In this document: piece by piece, positions 17,448 to 25,500 of the stretch
Layout: each line of letters opens with the position of its first letter
How positions within the stretch are numbered: position 1 is the stretch's first letter
DNA from: Glacieibacterium sp965200405
Lineage (GTDB): Bacteria > Pseudomonadota > Alphaproteobacteria > Sphingomonadales > Sphingomonadaceae
DNA length: 64,000 bases
Reading direction: 5' to 3'
Assembly: GCF_965200405.1 (NCBI RefSeq)
Contig: NZ_OZ241356.1
Location: 1,922,001 to 1,986,000, forward strand
The notes under the pieces: generated by a model
What the model was told of the DNA's origin: nothing
Database searches by the model: none
Seen by the model: the letters and a program-made list of their open reading frames with translations, nothing else
Translations under genes and position numbers: made by a program

Positions 17448-17696
17448 ATGCCCGTCGTAAAAACCAGGATGGCCGAAGGCGGCAGGATCGTCGTCCCGGT
17501 TGCGCTCCGCCGCGCGATGGGCATCGGGCCGGGCGACGCTTTGGTGCTCGAACTCGACGGCGACGAGTTGCGCGTTCGCTCGTCCAAGGCGGCACTCGAG
17601 CGGATCCGTGCTGAACTTCGCAACTTGCCGAAGGGTGACATGCTGGTGTCGGATGAACTGATTGCCGATCGCCGCGCCGAGGCCCTGCGTGAATAA
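17448..17696 (+). CDS. vapB: VapB-type antitoxin, AbrB/SpoVT fold
   Basis: 82 residues. The N-terminal swapped-hairpin AbrB domain is seen as GGRIVVPVALRRAMGIGPGDALVLEL (key positions RIVVP and GIGPGD, about 12-31). The C-terminal tail (about 45-82) is charged and would wrap the toxin. Chosen ATG at 17448 has AGGAA just upstream; an in-frame ATG at 17406 would run through the operator palindrome. Overlaps the toxin start by 8 bases. Confidence 0.85.
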   Translation: MPVVKTRMAEGGRIVVPVALRRAMGIGPGDALVLELDGDELRVRSSKAALERIRAELRNLPKGDMLVSDELIADRRAEALRE

Positions 17697-18081
17697 GCGT
17701 GTCGTGCTCGACGCGTCCGCGCTGATTTGCTTCTTGTTTGAAGAACCTGGGCACGAGCGGGTCGCCGCCGCGCTGGACGGCGCGATGATCGGGTCGGTGA
17801 ATTTGGCCGAGGTCATCGCCAAGCTCGTCGACAAGGGCGCGAACGTCGAGCGGATGATCTCGAACATCGCGCTGTTGGAGATCGAAATCGTGCCATTCGA
17901 TCAACTGCAGGCTGAGGCATCGGGTCGTTTGCGAGCCTCGACGCGCGGCGCGGGCCTGTCGCTGGGCGATCGCTCGTGCTTCGCCTTGGCGCAATCGCGT
18001 GGCGCGACCGCACTGACGGGGGACCGAGACTGGCTGCGGGTAGCAGACGCAGCCGGGGTCGAGGTTGAAATGATCCGCTAA
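17689..18081 (+). CDS. vapC: VapC-type PIN domain ribonuclease toxin
   Basis: 130 residues. Acidic PIN active site: D8 (VVLDASALI), E41 (NLAEV), D94 (SLGDRSCFAL) and D112 (TGDRDW). A Mg-dependent RNase expected to cleave tRNA or rRNA when freed from VapB. GTG start inside the end of the antitoxin gene, so the two are translationally coupled. Members with the SxGDRxCxALA signature are typical chromosomal VapC toxins. Confidence 0.88.
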   Translation: MNKRVVLDASALICFLFEEPGHERVAAALDGAMIGSVNLAEVIAKLVDKGANVERMISNIALLEIEIVPFDQLQAEASGRLRASTRGAGLSLGDRSCFALAQSRGATALTGDRDWLRVADAAGVEVEMIR

Positions 18082-18119
18082 TCCCGCCGGTACGGGAAGG
18101 ACTGGAAGCAGCTGCCGCC

Positions 18120-18452
18120 TCAGCCGCTCATGTCGGTGCTGCCGCTGGGCATACGGACTTCGAGGCTGTCGAGATCGGCGGTCAGCCAGATCTGGCAGGC
18201 GAGGCGCGACGTGCGGCCGACGCCGTGTGCGAAATCGAGCATGTCCTCCTCGTCGGCACTGGCCGCGGGCAGGCGGATGAAATCGGCAGGCGCGACGATG
18301 ACATGGCAGGTCGAGCAGGCCATCGCCCCCTCGCAAGTGCCTTCGAGCGGCTGGCCGTTGGCCTGGGCGAGGTCGAGCAGGCGGGTGCCGGCGCGGGCGG
18401 TGACTTCGCTGACCTGGCGGCCGTCGGCGGAGATGAAGCGGACTGTGGTCAT
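18120..18452 (-). CDS. 2Fe-2S ferredoxin
   Basis: 110 residues, adrenodoxin/ISC type. Cluster ligands C40, C46, C49 and C86 in the pattern C-x5-C-x2-C-x36-C, with the acidic helix ADEEDMLD (about 66-73) for partner docking. Delivers electrons for Fe-S assembly or to P450/oxygenase systems. Downstream of two cysteine desulfurase genes on the same strand (108 bases away), so a role in Fe-S assembly is plausible. Confidence 0.92.
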   Translation of the reverse strand: MTTVRFISADGRQVSEVTARAGTRLLDLAQANGQPLEGTCEGAMACSTCHVIVAPADFIRLPAASADEEDMLDFAHGVGRTSRLACQIWLTADLDSLEVRMPSGSTDMSG

Positions 18453-18560
18453 GGCGCCTTCCGGCGATGGGAGGAGATAAAGCCTTGCGGCGGTCGGATG
18501 TGGGCAGAACGCCTGTTCACGTCGGCGGGTGTCATGACGCCGTTCGGCGTTGAGCGAGGG

Positions 18561-19748
18561 TCATGCGGCTTTCCGGCGGAGGCTGGCGACGGCGGCGTTG
18601 ATCTGCTCGGCGGCGGCGTCGATTTCCGAGGTGGTGGTGAAGCGGCCGAAGCCGATGCGCAGGCTGGCGCGGGCGGCGGCGGGGGACAGGCCCAGTGCGG
18701 CGAGGACGTGGCTCGGGCGGCCGGTGGCGCAGGCCGATCCCGACGACACCGCAAGGCCGCGGACCGCAGACAGCAAGCGGGTGCCGTCGACGCCGTCGAA
18801 CGACAGGTTGAGGTTGCCGAACCAGCGCGCCGCGGTCGAGCCATTGATGCGGAACGGCGGGTCGAGCGCGGCAACCAGGCGGTCGTAGAGGGTGCGGGCG
18901 TGGGTGGTGTCCTCGGCCATGCGCTCGGCAGCAATCGCGGCGGCGGTGCCGAAGCCGACGCACAATGCCGGGGCGAGGGTGCCGGAGCGGCCGTCCTCCT
19001 GGCCGCCGCCGTGGAGCAGCGGGGTCAGGCTGAGGGCCGGCCGGCGGTACAGCGCGCCGATGCCTTTGGGACCGTAGATCTTGTGCGCGGTGAAGCTGAG
19101 CAGGTCGATGCCGGCGAGGTCGATGGGCAGCTTGCCGAAGCCTTGGGCAGCGTCGCAGTGCATCAGGGCGCCGACGCCGTGCGCGCGTTCGGCGATGGCG
19201 GCGATGGGCTGGACGACGCCGATCTCGTTGTTGACCAGCATGGCGGAGACCAGAGCCACGTCGGGGCCGAGTGCGGCGTCGAGGTCGGCGAGGTCGAGCA
19301 GGCCGTCGGGCTGGACCGGCAGGACGGTGAGCTCGGCGCCGACGCTTTCGAGGTAACGCGCGGTTTCGAGGACGCAGCTGTGCTCGGTGGCCAGGGTGAT
19401 AATGCGGCGGCGGGTCTGGCCGGGGGCGGTGAGGACGCCTTTGAGCGCCCAATTGACCGATTCCGTCGCGCCGCCGGTGAAGGCGATGGTTTCGGTTGGC
19501 GATTCGAGCAGGGCGGCGATGCGGGCGCGGGCGGCATCGACGGCGGCGGCCGCCTCATAGCCCCAGCGGTGCGGGGAGGCGGGATTGCCGAAATGCTCGA
19601 CCTGCCACGGCTGCATGGCGGCGGCGACAGCGGGGTCGAGCGGCGTGGTCGCGCCATAGTCGAGGTAGATCGGCATGGCGGCGACTGTCGTGCGCGCCGA
19701 TGAAGACGCCGCGACCGTCGTGCGTACCGATGGAGACGGCGCGGTCAT
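18561..19748 (-). CDS. Cysteine desulfurase (class V aminotransferase), second copy
   Basis: 395 residues from ATG 19748, or 371 from ATG 19676. PLP enzyme that moves sulfur from cysteine to an acceptor. PLP lysine in SFTAHKIYGPKG, catalytic Cys loop in SSGSACATGRPSHVL. It is close in length and motifs to IscS/NifS. The upstream ATG overlaps the stop of the preceding desulfurase gene (ATGA), favouring coupling. However, residues 3-23 then derive from a 30-base tandem duplication, and homologues begin near MPIYLDYGATT at 19676. Both starts lack a clear Shine-Dalgarno. Confidence 0.85.
   Translation of the reverse strand: MTAPSPSVRTTVAASSSARTTVAAMPIYLDYGATTPLDPAVAAAMQPWQVEHFGNPASPHRWGYEAAAAVDAARARIAALLESPTETIAFTGGATESVNWALKGVLTAPGQTRRRIITLATEHSCVLETARYLESVGAELTVLPVQPDGLLDLADLDAALGPDVALVSAMLVNNEIGVVQPIAAIAERAHGVGALMHCDAAQGFGKLPIDLAGIDLLSFTAHKIYGPKGIGALYRRPALSLTPLLHGGGQEDGRSGTLAPALCVGFGTAAAIAAERMAEDTTHARTLYDRLVAALDPPFRINGSTAARWFGNLNLSFDGVDGTRLLSAVRGLAVSSGSACATGRPSHVLAALGLSPAAARASLRIGFGRFTTTSEIDAAAEQINAAVASLRRKAA
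19681..19740. repeat. Two tandem 30-base units
   Basis: Units 19681-19710 and 19711-19740 agree at 25 of 30 positions (GCGAC.GTCGTGCG..CGATG pattern). On the minus strand they encode the repeated decapeptide ending RTTVA at the extreme N-terminus of the second cysteine desulfurase, if translation starts at 19748. Otherwise they form its leader. Confidence 0.8.
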
Positions 19749-20821
19749 GCGGCGCGCCGGTGCAGGCGGTCGCGCAGGGCGAGCCAGGCGACGGTGAAGG
19801 CGTCGATCTCGGCGACGGTGGTGCCCCAGCCGAGGCTGACGCGGATCGCTTCGCCGGGGGCCGGGGCGCCCATGGCCGACAGGACGTGGCTGGCGCGGAC
19901 CTTGCCCGAGGAGCAGGCGGCGCCGGCGCTGACCGCGAAGCCTGCCATGTCGAGGGCCATGACCTGCGTCATCGCGGGAACGCCGGCCATCGGCAGGCAG
20001 GCGATGGTACCGAGGCGGGGAGCAGCGGCGCTGTAGGGACGGACGTCGAGGCGGGCTTCGAGGCGGTCGCGCAGGGCGGTGGCGCGGTCGAGCCAGCCGG
20101 TATCGGCGGCGCGGGCGTCGAGGGCGGCGGCGAACCCCGCGATGCCGGGAAGGTTGGGGGTGCCGCCGCGCAGGCCGCGCTCCTGCCCGCCGCCGCGCTG
20201 GACGGCCTGCAGGGTGGCGGGGTCACGGACGATGAGCGCGCCGACACCGGGCGGCCCGCCGAGCTTGTGAGCCGAGACTGCGACGAAGTCGGCCTCGGGC
20301 ACCGGCAGCTTGCCGAACGCCTGCACCGCATCGACGAGCAGCAGCCCGCCTGCCGCCAGGGTGAGGCGCGCGACTTCGGCGAGGGGCTGGAGAACGCCGG
20401 TCTCGTTATTGGCCTGCATCACCGCGACCAGCGTGCGGGGCGGCGCGGCGGCGAGCCGGCGTTCGAGCGCGGCGAGGTCGACGACGCCATCGCCGTCGAC
20501 CGGCAGGACCGCGGCGCTCGTTGCCTGGGCCAGCACCGCGTCATGCTCGACCGCGGAGACGATCACCGAGCCCCAATGCCCGCCGCCGAGCGCGAGACCG
20601 AGCGCCTCGGTGCCGCCGCTGGTGAGCACGACGGCCTCGGCCGCGACTCCGGCGTGGCGTGCGACGACGCCGCGGCTGTACTCGAGCAGGGCGTTGGCAG
20701 CGCGGCCTCTGCCGTGGACCGACGACGGATTGCCGCCCAGTCGCGCCGCCTCGGCCATCGCAGCGACAGCCGCGGCGTCGATCGGCGCGGTGGCGGCATA
20801 GTCGAGGTAGGCGGCGCTCAT
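19745..20821 (-). CDS. Cysteine desulfurase (class V aminotransferase), first copy
   Basis: 358 residues. N-terminal YLDYAATAPID, PLP lysine in AVSAHKLGGPPG, catalytic Cys in SAGAACSSGKVRASHVL. IscS/NifS-like but slightly shorter than IscS. First gene of the pair of desulfurases that is followed by a ferredoxin. Having two adjacent, diverged desulfurases suggests division of labour (Fe-S clusters, tRNA thiolation, or NAD/thiamine sulfur) or a heteromeric enzyme; sequence alone does not decide. Confidence 0.87.
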   Translation of the reverse strand: MSAAYLDYAATAPIDAAAVAAMAEAARLGGNPSSVHGRGRAANALLEYSRGVVARHAGVAAEAVVLTSGGTEALGLALGGGHWGSVIVSAVEHDAVLAQATSAAVLPVDGDGVVDLAALERRLAAAPPRTLVAVMQANNETGVLQPLAEVARLTLAAGGLLLVDAVQAFGKLPVPEADFVAVSAHKLGGPPGVGALIVRDPATLQAVQRGGGQERGLRGGTPNLPGIAGFAAALDARAADTGWLDRATALRDRLEARLDVRPYSAAAPRLGTIACLPMAGVPAMTQVMALDMAGFAVSAGAACSSGKVRASHVLSAMGAPAPGEAIRVSLGWGTTVAEIDAFTVAWLALRDRLHRRAA

Positions 20822-20857
20822 TGCCTCAGCCTAGCAGGCCGGGAGCGCCGCCACTAC

Positions 20858-21547
20858 TCACCGGCCGCGGACGTCCCTCACATCGTCGTCGGTGATCGGC
20901 GAGATGTGGATCTCGACCCGGCGGTTCTGCGCGCGCCCGGCCTCGTCGGCGTTGGAGGCGATCGGCTGGGTCTTGCCGAAGCCGCGCGTCGCGATCCGGG
21001 CGCGGTTGACGCCCTGGTAGCTGAGATAGTCGGCGACGGCGACGGCACGCTGCTCCGACAGGCGCTGGTTGACGGCGTCGGTGCCGATCGAATCGGTGTG
21101 GCCGGTGACGTCGACATAGGTCGACTGGTAGCTCGCCAGCGTCTGCGCGACCTGGTCGAGGCTGGCCCGGAACTGCGGCTTCACCGCGGCGGAGTTGAAG
21201 TCGAAGGTGATACCCGACGGCAGCCGCAGGTCGATGTTGTCGCCCTTGCGCACCACGTCGATGCCGCTGCCCGCAGTCCGCGCGCGCAGGTCGCGCTCCT
21301 GACGGTCCATATACCCACCGACCGCACCGCCCGCAACGGCGCCCAAGCCGGCGCCGATGATCGTCTCGGTCCGGTTATGCCGCCCACCGAGGATGGCGCC
21401 CAGCACCGCGCCGGTGACCGCACCCGCGCCGGCGCCGATTCCGGCCTTGGACACCGTCTGCTGCCCGGTCTGCGGATCGGTGACGCAACCGGTCAGCGTC
21501 AGCGCCGCAGTCGCTGCGATCAGCATCGATGTCGTGAACCTGGCCAT
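20858..21547 (-). CDS. OmpA family lipoprotein with glycine-zipper segment
   Basis: 229 residues. Lipoprotein signal ending LTLTGC (Cys at about 21), two glycine-zipper stretches (GIGAGAGAVTGAVLGAILGG and GAGLGAVAGGAVGGYMD, about 36-82), then an OmpA C-terminal peptidoglycan-binding domain (about 105-220) with VTGHTDSIGTD and RVEIHIS. YiaD/Pal-like outer-membrane anchor tying the envelope to peptidoglycan. Monocistronic, divergent from the CNNM/CorC gene. Confidence 0.9.
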   Translation of the reverse strand: MARFTTSMLIAATAALTLTGCVTDPQTGQQTVSKAGIGAGAGAVTGAVLGAILGGRHNRTETIIGAGLGAVAGGAVGGYMDRQERDLRARTAGSGIDVVRKGDNIDLRLPSGITFDFNSAAVKPQFRASLDQVAQTLASYQSTYVDVTGHTDSIGTDAVNQRLSEQRAVAVADYLSYQGVNRARIATRGFGKTQPIASNADEAGRAQNRRVEIHISPITDDDVRDVRGR

Positions 21548-21642
21548 TCGTGGCGCTCCCTACAGTCTTCTCGCCGCCAGCTATTATAACCGCACTGACG
21601 CCGGGATGAACAAGTAGCGGCGCGGCCTCGTTACAGCTACAC

Positions 21643-21654
21643 CGTAAATTTACG
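21643..21654. promoter_or_regulatory. Palindrome CGTAAATTTACG, possible operator
   Basis: A perfect 12-base AT-centred palindrome in the 131-base divergent region between the OmpA lipoprotein gene and the CNNM/CorC gene, 24 bases before the latter's start. Its AT-rich core contrasts with the GC-rich background. Binding factor unknown. Confidence 0.35.
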
Positions 21655-21678
21655 CGTCGCGGCATCTGGTCCGCGGAC

Positions 21679-22998
21679 ATGGAGATCATGCAACCTTACC
21701 CCTGGTTCGACGTCGCGGTCATTCTCGCGCTGGTGCTGCTCAACGGCTTCCTGGCGATGTCCGAACTAGCGATCGTCGCTTCGCGGCGGCCACGGCTGAA
21801 GGGTCTGGCGGCGAACGGCAACCGGGGCGCGGCAGCGGCGCTGAAGCTGTCGGCGGACCCGAGCAAGTTCCTGTCGTCGGCGCAGATCGGCATCACGCTG
21901 GTCGCCATCCTGAATGGTGCCTTCTCCGGCGAGCAGCTGGCGGGACCGACGGCCGACCGGCTGGTGGCGTGGTTCGGCATCGACACGCTGCTGGCGGCGC
22001 GGCTGGGTTTCGGCATAGTCATCGTGCTGACCACCTATGTCTCGCTGATCGTCGGCGAACTCGTGCCCAAGCAATTCGCGCTGCGCTCGCCGGAACGCAT
22101 CGCCATCGCCGTCGCGCCGCTGATGGCAGGGATGACGCGCATCGCCGCGCCGTTCGCCTGGGTCCTCGACCAGTCGAGTGCGCTGGTGTTCCGCCTGCTC
22201 GGGCAAAAGCGCGAGGCGAACCACGTCGTCACCGAGGAGGAACTGCGCTCCGTCGTCGCCGAGGCCGAGACGGCGGGCGTTATCGAGGAGAGCGAGCACG
22301 CCATGATCTCAGGCGTCATGCGGCTGGCCGATCGCCGGGTGCGCGGGGTGATGACGCCGCGCGGCCAGGTCGAGTGGCTGGACGCCGATGCCAGCGACGA
22401 GGAAACCCGGGCGGCCCTGGTCGCGACACCGCACACCAGGCTGATCGTGGCGAACGGCTCGATCGACGATATCGTCGGGGTGGTGCAGGCCCGGGACCTG
22501 GTCGCGGCGCTGATTCAGGGGCATCCGCTGGACCTGCGGGCGCTGGCCCGAAACGCGCCGGTCTTGCCCGATGCGCTGGACGCGGTGGACGCTTTGGCGA
22601 GCTTGCGGGACGCCGAAATACCCATCGCTTTGGTCCACGACGAGTATGGGCATTTCGAAGGAATCGTCACTCCGGCTGATCTTTTGGCAGCGATTGCAGG
22701 GGCTTTCCGGTCGGACGTCGACGATGGCGATGAGCCGGATGTGGTGGTTCGCGACGATGGGTCGATGCTGGTTTCGGGAGCGATGGCGGCGGACGAGCTG
22801 GCCGAGCGGCTGGGCATCGACTTGCCGAGTTCGCGGGATTATCAAACGGTCGCCGGGTTCGTCCTGGCCGGAATGCGGCATCTGCCCGAAACCGGCGAGG
22901 TGATCGTGCTGGGCAAGTGGCGGTTCGAAGTGGTCGATATGGATGGGCGCAAGATCGACAAGCTGCTGGTCATGCCCGGTGTCGCGGCCGACGCCTGA
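21679..22998 (+). CDS. CNNM/HlyC-CorC family membrane protein (DUF21-CBS-CorC_HlyC)
   Basis: 439 residues. The DUF21/CNNM transmembrane region spans about 1-200 (VILALVLLNGFLAMSELAIV). It is followed by paired CBS domains (about 215-335, with GVMTPRGQVEWLD and ALVHDEYGHFEGIVT) and a C-terminal CorC_HlyC domain (about 350-432). Such proteins move or regulate Mg2+ and other divalent ions and are often mis-called hemolysins. Two ATGs (21679 and 21688) are possible; the second has GGAG nearby. Confidence 0.9.
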   Translation: MEIMQPYPWFDVAVILALVLLNGFLAMSELAIVASRRPRLKGLAANGNRGAAAALKLSADPSKFLSSAQIGITLVAILNGAFSGEQLAGPTADRLVAWFGIDTLLAARLGFGIVIVLTTYVSLIVGELVPKQFALRSPERIAIAVAPLMAGMTRIAAPFAWVLDQSSALVFRLLGQKREANHVVTEEELRSVVAEAETAGVIEESEHAMISGVMRLADRRVRGVMTPRGQVEWLDADASDEETRAALVATPHTRLIVANGSIDDIVGVVQARDLVAALIQGHPLDLRALARNAPVLPDALDAVDALASLRDAEIPIALVHDEYGHFEGIVTPADLLAAIAGAFRSDVDDGDEPDVVVRDDGSMLVSGAMAADELAERLGIDLPSSRDYQTVAGFVLAGMRHLPETGEVIVLGKWRFEVVDMDGRKIDKLLVMPGVAADA

Positions 22999-23037
22999 GC
23001 CGCGGGGGACAATCGCCCGGGCCGCCGTAACGGTCTC

Positions 23038-23628
23038 GTGTTGACCGCCCCACTGGCCTTGTTCGAGGATGACGACGCGCGGCTGATGGCGCGTGTCGCG
23101 GCGGGCGACCGCGCCGCGTTCACGATCCTGGTCATCCGCCTGCACACCAGCTCGCTCGGGCTGGCGACGCGCGTGCTCGGTGATCGCCACGATGCCGAGG
23201 ACGTCGTGCAGACCGCGCTGACGCGGCTGTGGACGATGGCGGCGCGCTATGATCCGGAGCGCGGCAGCGTCGGCGCGTGGTTCCGCCGCGTGCTGGTCAA
23301 TCTGTGCCTCGACCGGCGGCGCAGCATCCGGCTGGTTCGCTCGCGGGTCACGACGACGCTAGACGATGCCTATGATATCGCCGATCCGGCCCCCGATCCG
23401 GCGCGCGCCGCCGAGACCCATGCCCAGGCGCGGCGCATCGATGCGGCGATGACCCGCCTCAATCCGCGGCAGCGCGCCGCCATCGCGCTGTTCCACGGCG
23501 AGGGTGCGACGATGGCCGAGATCGCCTCCGCGCTGGACACCACGCCCAAGGCGGTCGAGGGATTATTAACGCGCGCCCGTATGGAATTACGGACGCTGCT
23601 CGCCAGCGATGCCCCGATCAAGGACTAG
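23038..23628 (+). CDS. ECF-family RNA polymerase sigma factor
   Basis: 196 residues. Sigma-70 region 2 (about 32-100, LGDRHDAEDVVQTALTRLW) and region 4 (about 138-190, LNPRQRAAIALFHGEGATMAEIASALDTTPKAVEGLLTRAR; only short motif pieces are diagnostic). No region 1 or 3, so ECF type. Followed after 11 bases by a putative anti-sigma gene and then a periplasmic metal-sensor-like gene, as in CnrYXH-type stress modules. Starts at GTG. Confidence 0.9.
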   Translation: MLTAPLALFEDDDARLMARVAAGDRAAFTILVIRLHTSSLGLATRVLGDRHDAEDVVQTALTRLWTMAARYDPERGSVGAWFRRVLVNLCLDRRRSIRLVRSRVTTTLDDAYDIADPAPDPARAAETHAQARRIDAAMTRLNPRQRAAIALFHGEGATMAEIASALDTTPKAVEGLLTRARMELRTLLASDAPIKD

Positions 23629-23639
23629 ATGACCGAGCA

Positions 23640-24158
23640 ATGACCACCCCCCACGCCCCTGGCCGAGACCCGGCCCGCGCTGCCGAGATCATCGCCGCAT
23701 ATGGCGCCGATCCGCTGCGCTGGCCGGACGAGGAGCGTGCCGATGTGGTTAGCATCCTCGCGGCAGACCCCGCCCTCCGCGCCGCCCGGAAAGAAGCGGC
23801 GCGGCTCGACCATATCCTCGACGCCTGGGCGACCGGTGCGCTGGCCGGGGCGCTCGCCGACGACGGCCAGCCGGCGCACCGCGAGGCGGCCGCTGCTGCT
23901 GCGGCCGCAGCAAGTGCGCTGGCTCCGGCGACCCGCGACTGGCGACGCGCCACCGGCGGCGGTCTGTTCGCAGCCGCTGCGGCGGTAGCGGCAGCGGTGG
24001 TGGTGATGATCACCCCGACGACGGCACTGCACTCGCCGCGCCTCCAGATCGCCAGCACGGCGACGACCGTGCCGCATGTCGCGACCCCGGCCCTGACCGA
24101 CGAACAGGCGTTTTCGCTGCTGTTCACACCGACGCCCGACGAAGAAGAAGCGATATGA
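23640..24158 (+). CDS. Putative anti-sigma factor, one membrane helix
   Basis: 172 residues. N-terminal cytoplasmic helical part (about 1-85, with DEERADVVSILAADPALRAAR), Ala-rich linker, one membrane helix (about 107-124, GGLFAAAAAVAAAVVVMI), and a short periplasmic tail rich in Thr/Pro. Layout and position directly after the ECF sigma gene fit an anti-sigma factor, but no ZAS zinc motif is seen. The stop overlaps the next gene start (ATGA). Confidence 0.6.
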   Translation: MTTPHAPGRDPARAAEIIAAYGADPLRWPDEERADVVSILAADPALRAARKEAARLDHILDAWATGALAGALADDGQPAHREAAAAAAAAASALAPATRDWRRATGGGLFAAAAAVAAAVVVMITPTTALHSPRLQIASTATTVPHVATPALTDEQAFSLLFTPTPDEEEAI

Positions 24159-24724
24159 CGCCCCGGCCCGCCAGTGCGCTGACGGCGCGGCTGATGCTGC
24201 CCCTCGGCGCGCTGCTGTTCGGCGGGTTTGCGCCGTCGTCGACGGAACTCGTGGCGCACGGCATGCCCGGCCAACCGGCGATTGATCGCAGCGACGGGCG
24301 CGGCCGCGACCGGCCGATGGACCGCGAGGGCGAGGGCGGCGATCGTGGCCGCTCGCACAGCCCGATGTTCGGCACCATGAGCGATGCCGGACGACGGATC
24401 ATCACCGGCGCGATGTACTGGATGCCCGGCCCCCCCGGCTCGCCGCCGGTTCGCAGCCGCGAGGGCGACCGGGACCGCGACCAGGTCCATGCCGCCCGCG
24501 ATCGCATCCTGACCCTGTTGTCCGCCAACCGCCTCGACGTCGTCGCCCTGCGCCGCGCGATGGACGAGGAGCGGCAGTCCGCCAGCCAGATCAAGCTGCG
24601 CCACCAGGCCGCCATGCTCGCCGCATTCCAGCGCCTCAGCCTGACCGACCGTCGTGCCTTCGTCGCCGATGCCCGCAACATGCGTGAGCGCATGGAACGT
24701 CCGACGCGCCCGCCCGGCCGCTAG
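24155..24724 (+). CDS. Periplasmic heavy-metal-sensor/Spy-CpxP-like protein
   Basis: 189 residues. Hydrophobic N-terminal segment (about 10-30, a probable signal or anchor), a long Arg/Asp/Gly-rich linker (about 45-115), and a C-terminal helical part (about 108-180) with the ALRRAMDEERQSASQIKLRH and LSLTDRRAFVADAR features seen in CnrR/ZraP/Spy-like periplasmic sensors. Probably senses metal or protein-folding stress and feeds back on the sigma/anti-sigma pair upstream. Translationally coupled to the putative anti-sigma gene. Confidence 0.65.
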   Translation: MTPRPASALTARLMLPLGALLFGGFAPSSTELVAHGMPGQPAIDRSDGRGRDRPMDREGEGGDRGRSHSPMFGTMSDAGRRIITGAMYWMPGPPGSPPVRSREGDRDRDQVHAARDRILTLLSANRLDVVALRRAMDEERQSASQIKLRHQAAMLAAFQRLSLTDRRAFVADARNMRERMERPTRPPGR

Positions 24725-24769
24725 CGCCCCTGCCGCCAGCCTGTACGTCGCCGACGCGCCCGGCGGTCG

Positions 24770-25294
24770 CTAGCCGCAGATCAGCCCCAGCGCGTCGACC
24801 GCGTCCCCGGCCCGACCCTGCAAGCCGGTGATGTTCTGGGCGCCGCAGTCCATGTTGCCATGCGGATAAAGCTCCAGTTTCCCAGAGAACCGGCCCGGCG
24901 TCGTCAATTGAATATCGGCGGTCCCGATCCGCGTGCCGCGCGCCACGCAATGGACGTTGAGGTTCTTCAGCAGGTGATTGTCGCTTCTCAGCGAAATGAA
25001 CCAGACACTCTGGATGACCGATCCCGCCGGGCAGTCGACGCTCCGCCGCTCGCCGCGGCCGCCCGCGCCACGCAAGGCCCGCCCGTCGCAGACCGGCGCG
25101 ATATTGTTGATATAGGCGCCGGTGAGCGCGACGATCCCGGTCAGCAGGGCGCCGCTCGGGCAGCGCGAGATGAACTGCTGGCCACCAAGGCCGCCGTTCG
25201 GTGGCGTGAAGCGTTCCTGGGCAGTCGACGGCAGCGGTACGGCAATCGCGAGGATTGCCATCAGGACGATCGACTTGCGCAGCACAGCCTCCAT
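24770..25294 (-). CDS. Secreted protein of unknown function
   Basis: 174 residues. Signal peptide (about 5-25, IVLMAILAIAVPLPSTAQ, cleavage after AQ). The mature part has several cysteines (C46, C70, C87, C114, C149 and C173 approximately) and glycine-rich motifs GGLGGQQF and CPSGALLTGIVALTGAYIN, suggesting a disulfide-bonded all-beta domain, perhaps lectin-like. No family recognised. I chose ATG 25294 because it starts the signal peptide; the frame is open to 25513 but that extension has no export signal. Divergent from the TPR gene. Confidence 0.7.
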   Translation of the reverse strand: MEAVLRKSIVLMAILAIAVPLPSTAQERFTPPNGGLGGQQFISRCPSGALLTGIVALTGAYINNIAPVCDGRALRGAGGRGERRSVDCPAGSVIQSVWFISLRSDNHLLKNLNVHCVARGTRIGTADIQLTTPGRFSGKLELYPHGNMDCGAQNITGLQGRAGDAVDALGLICG

Positions 25295-25500
25295 CGGATG
25301 GATCGCAGGCTGCAAAGTCTCACAGCGCCGAATTGCTTCGTCAAGTGCGCGCTCGGGTAGTTCCCGGCTTGAAACAGCGGTCTCTCGGGTCGGGCGGGAG
25401 AGCATTATTGCCACGACAGGATCGGTCGCGAATCCATCTTGACGTTGCTCCGTTGGACTGGACATCCTGCGCCGGTGTCGAGGCAGGGAGCAGGCAGCGC

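Noticed and set aside
17171..17867. N-terminal extension of dnaX by over 200 codons
   Set aside because: The extension passes through the SRP RNA gene and the toxin-antitoxin genes on the opposite strand; family homology begins near 17186.
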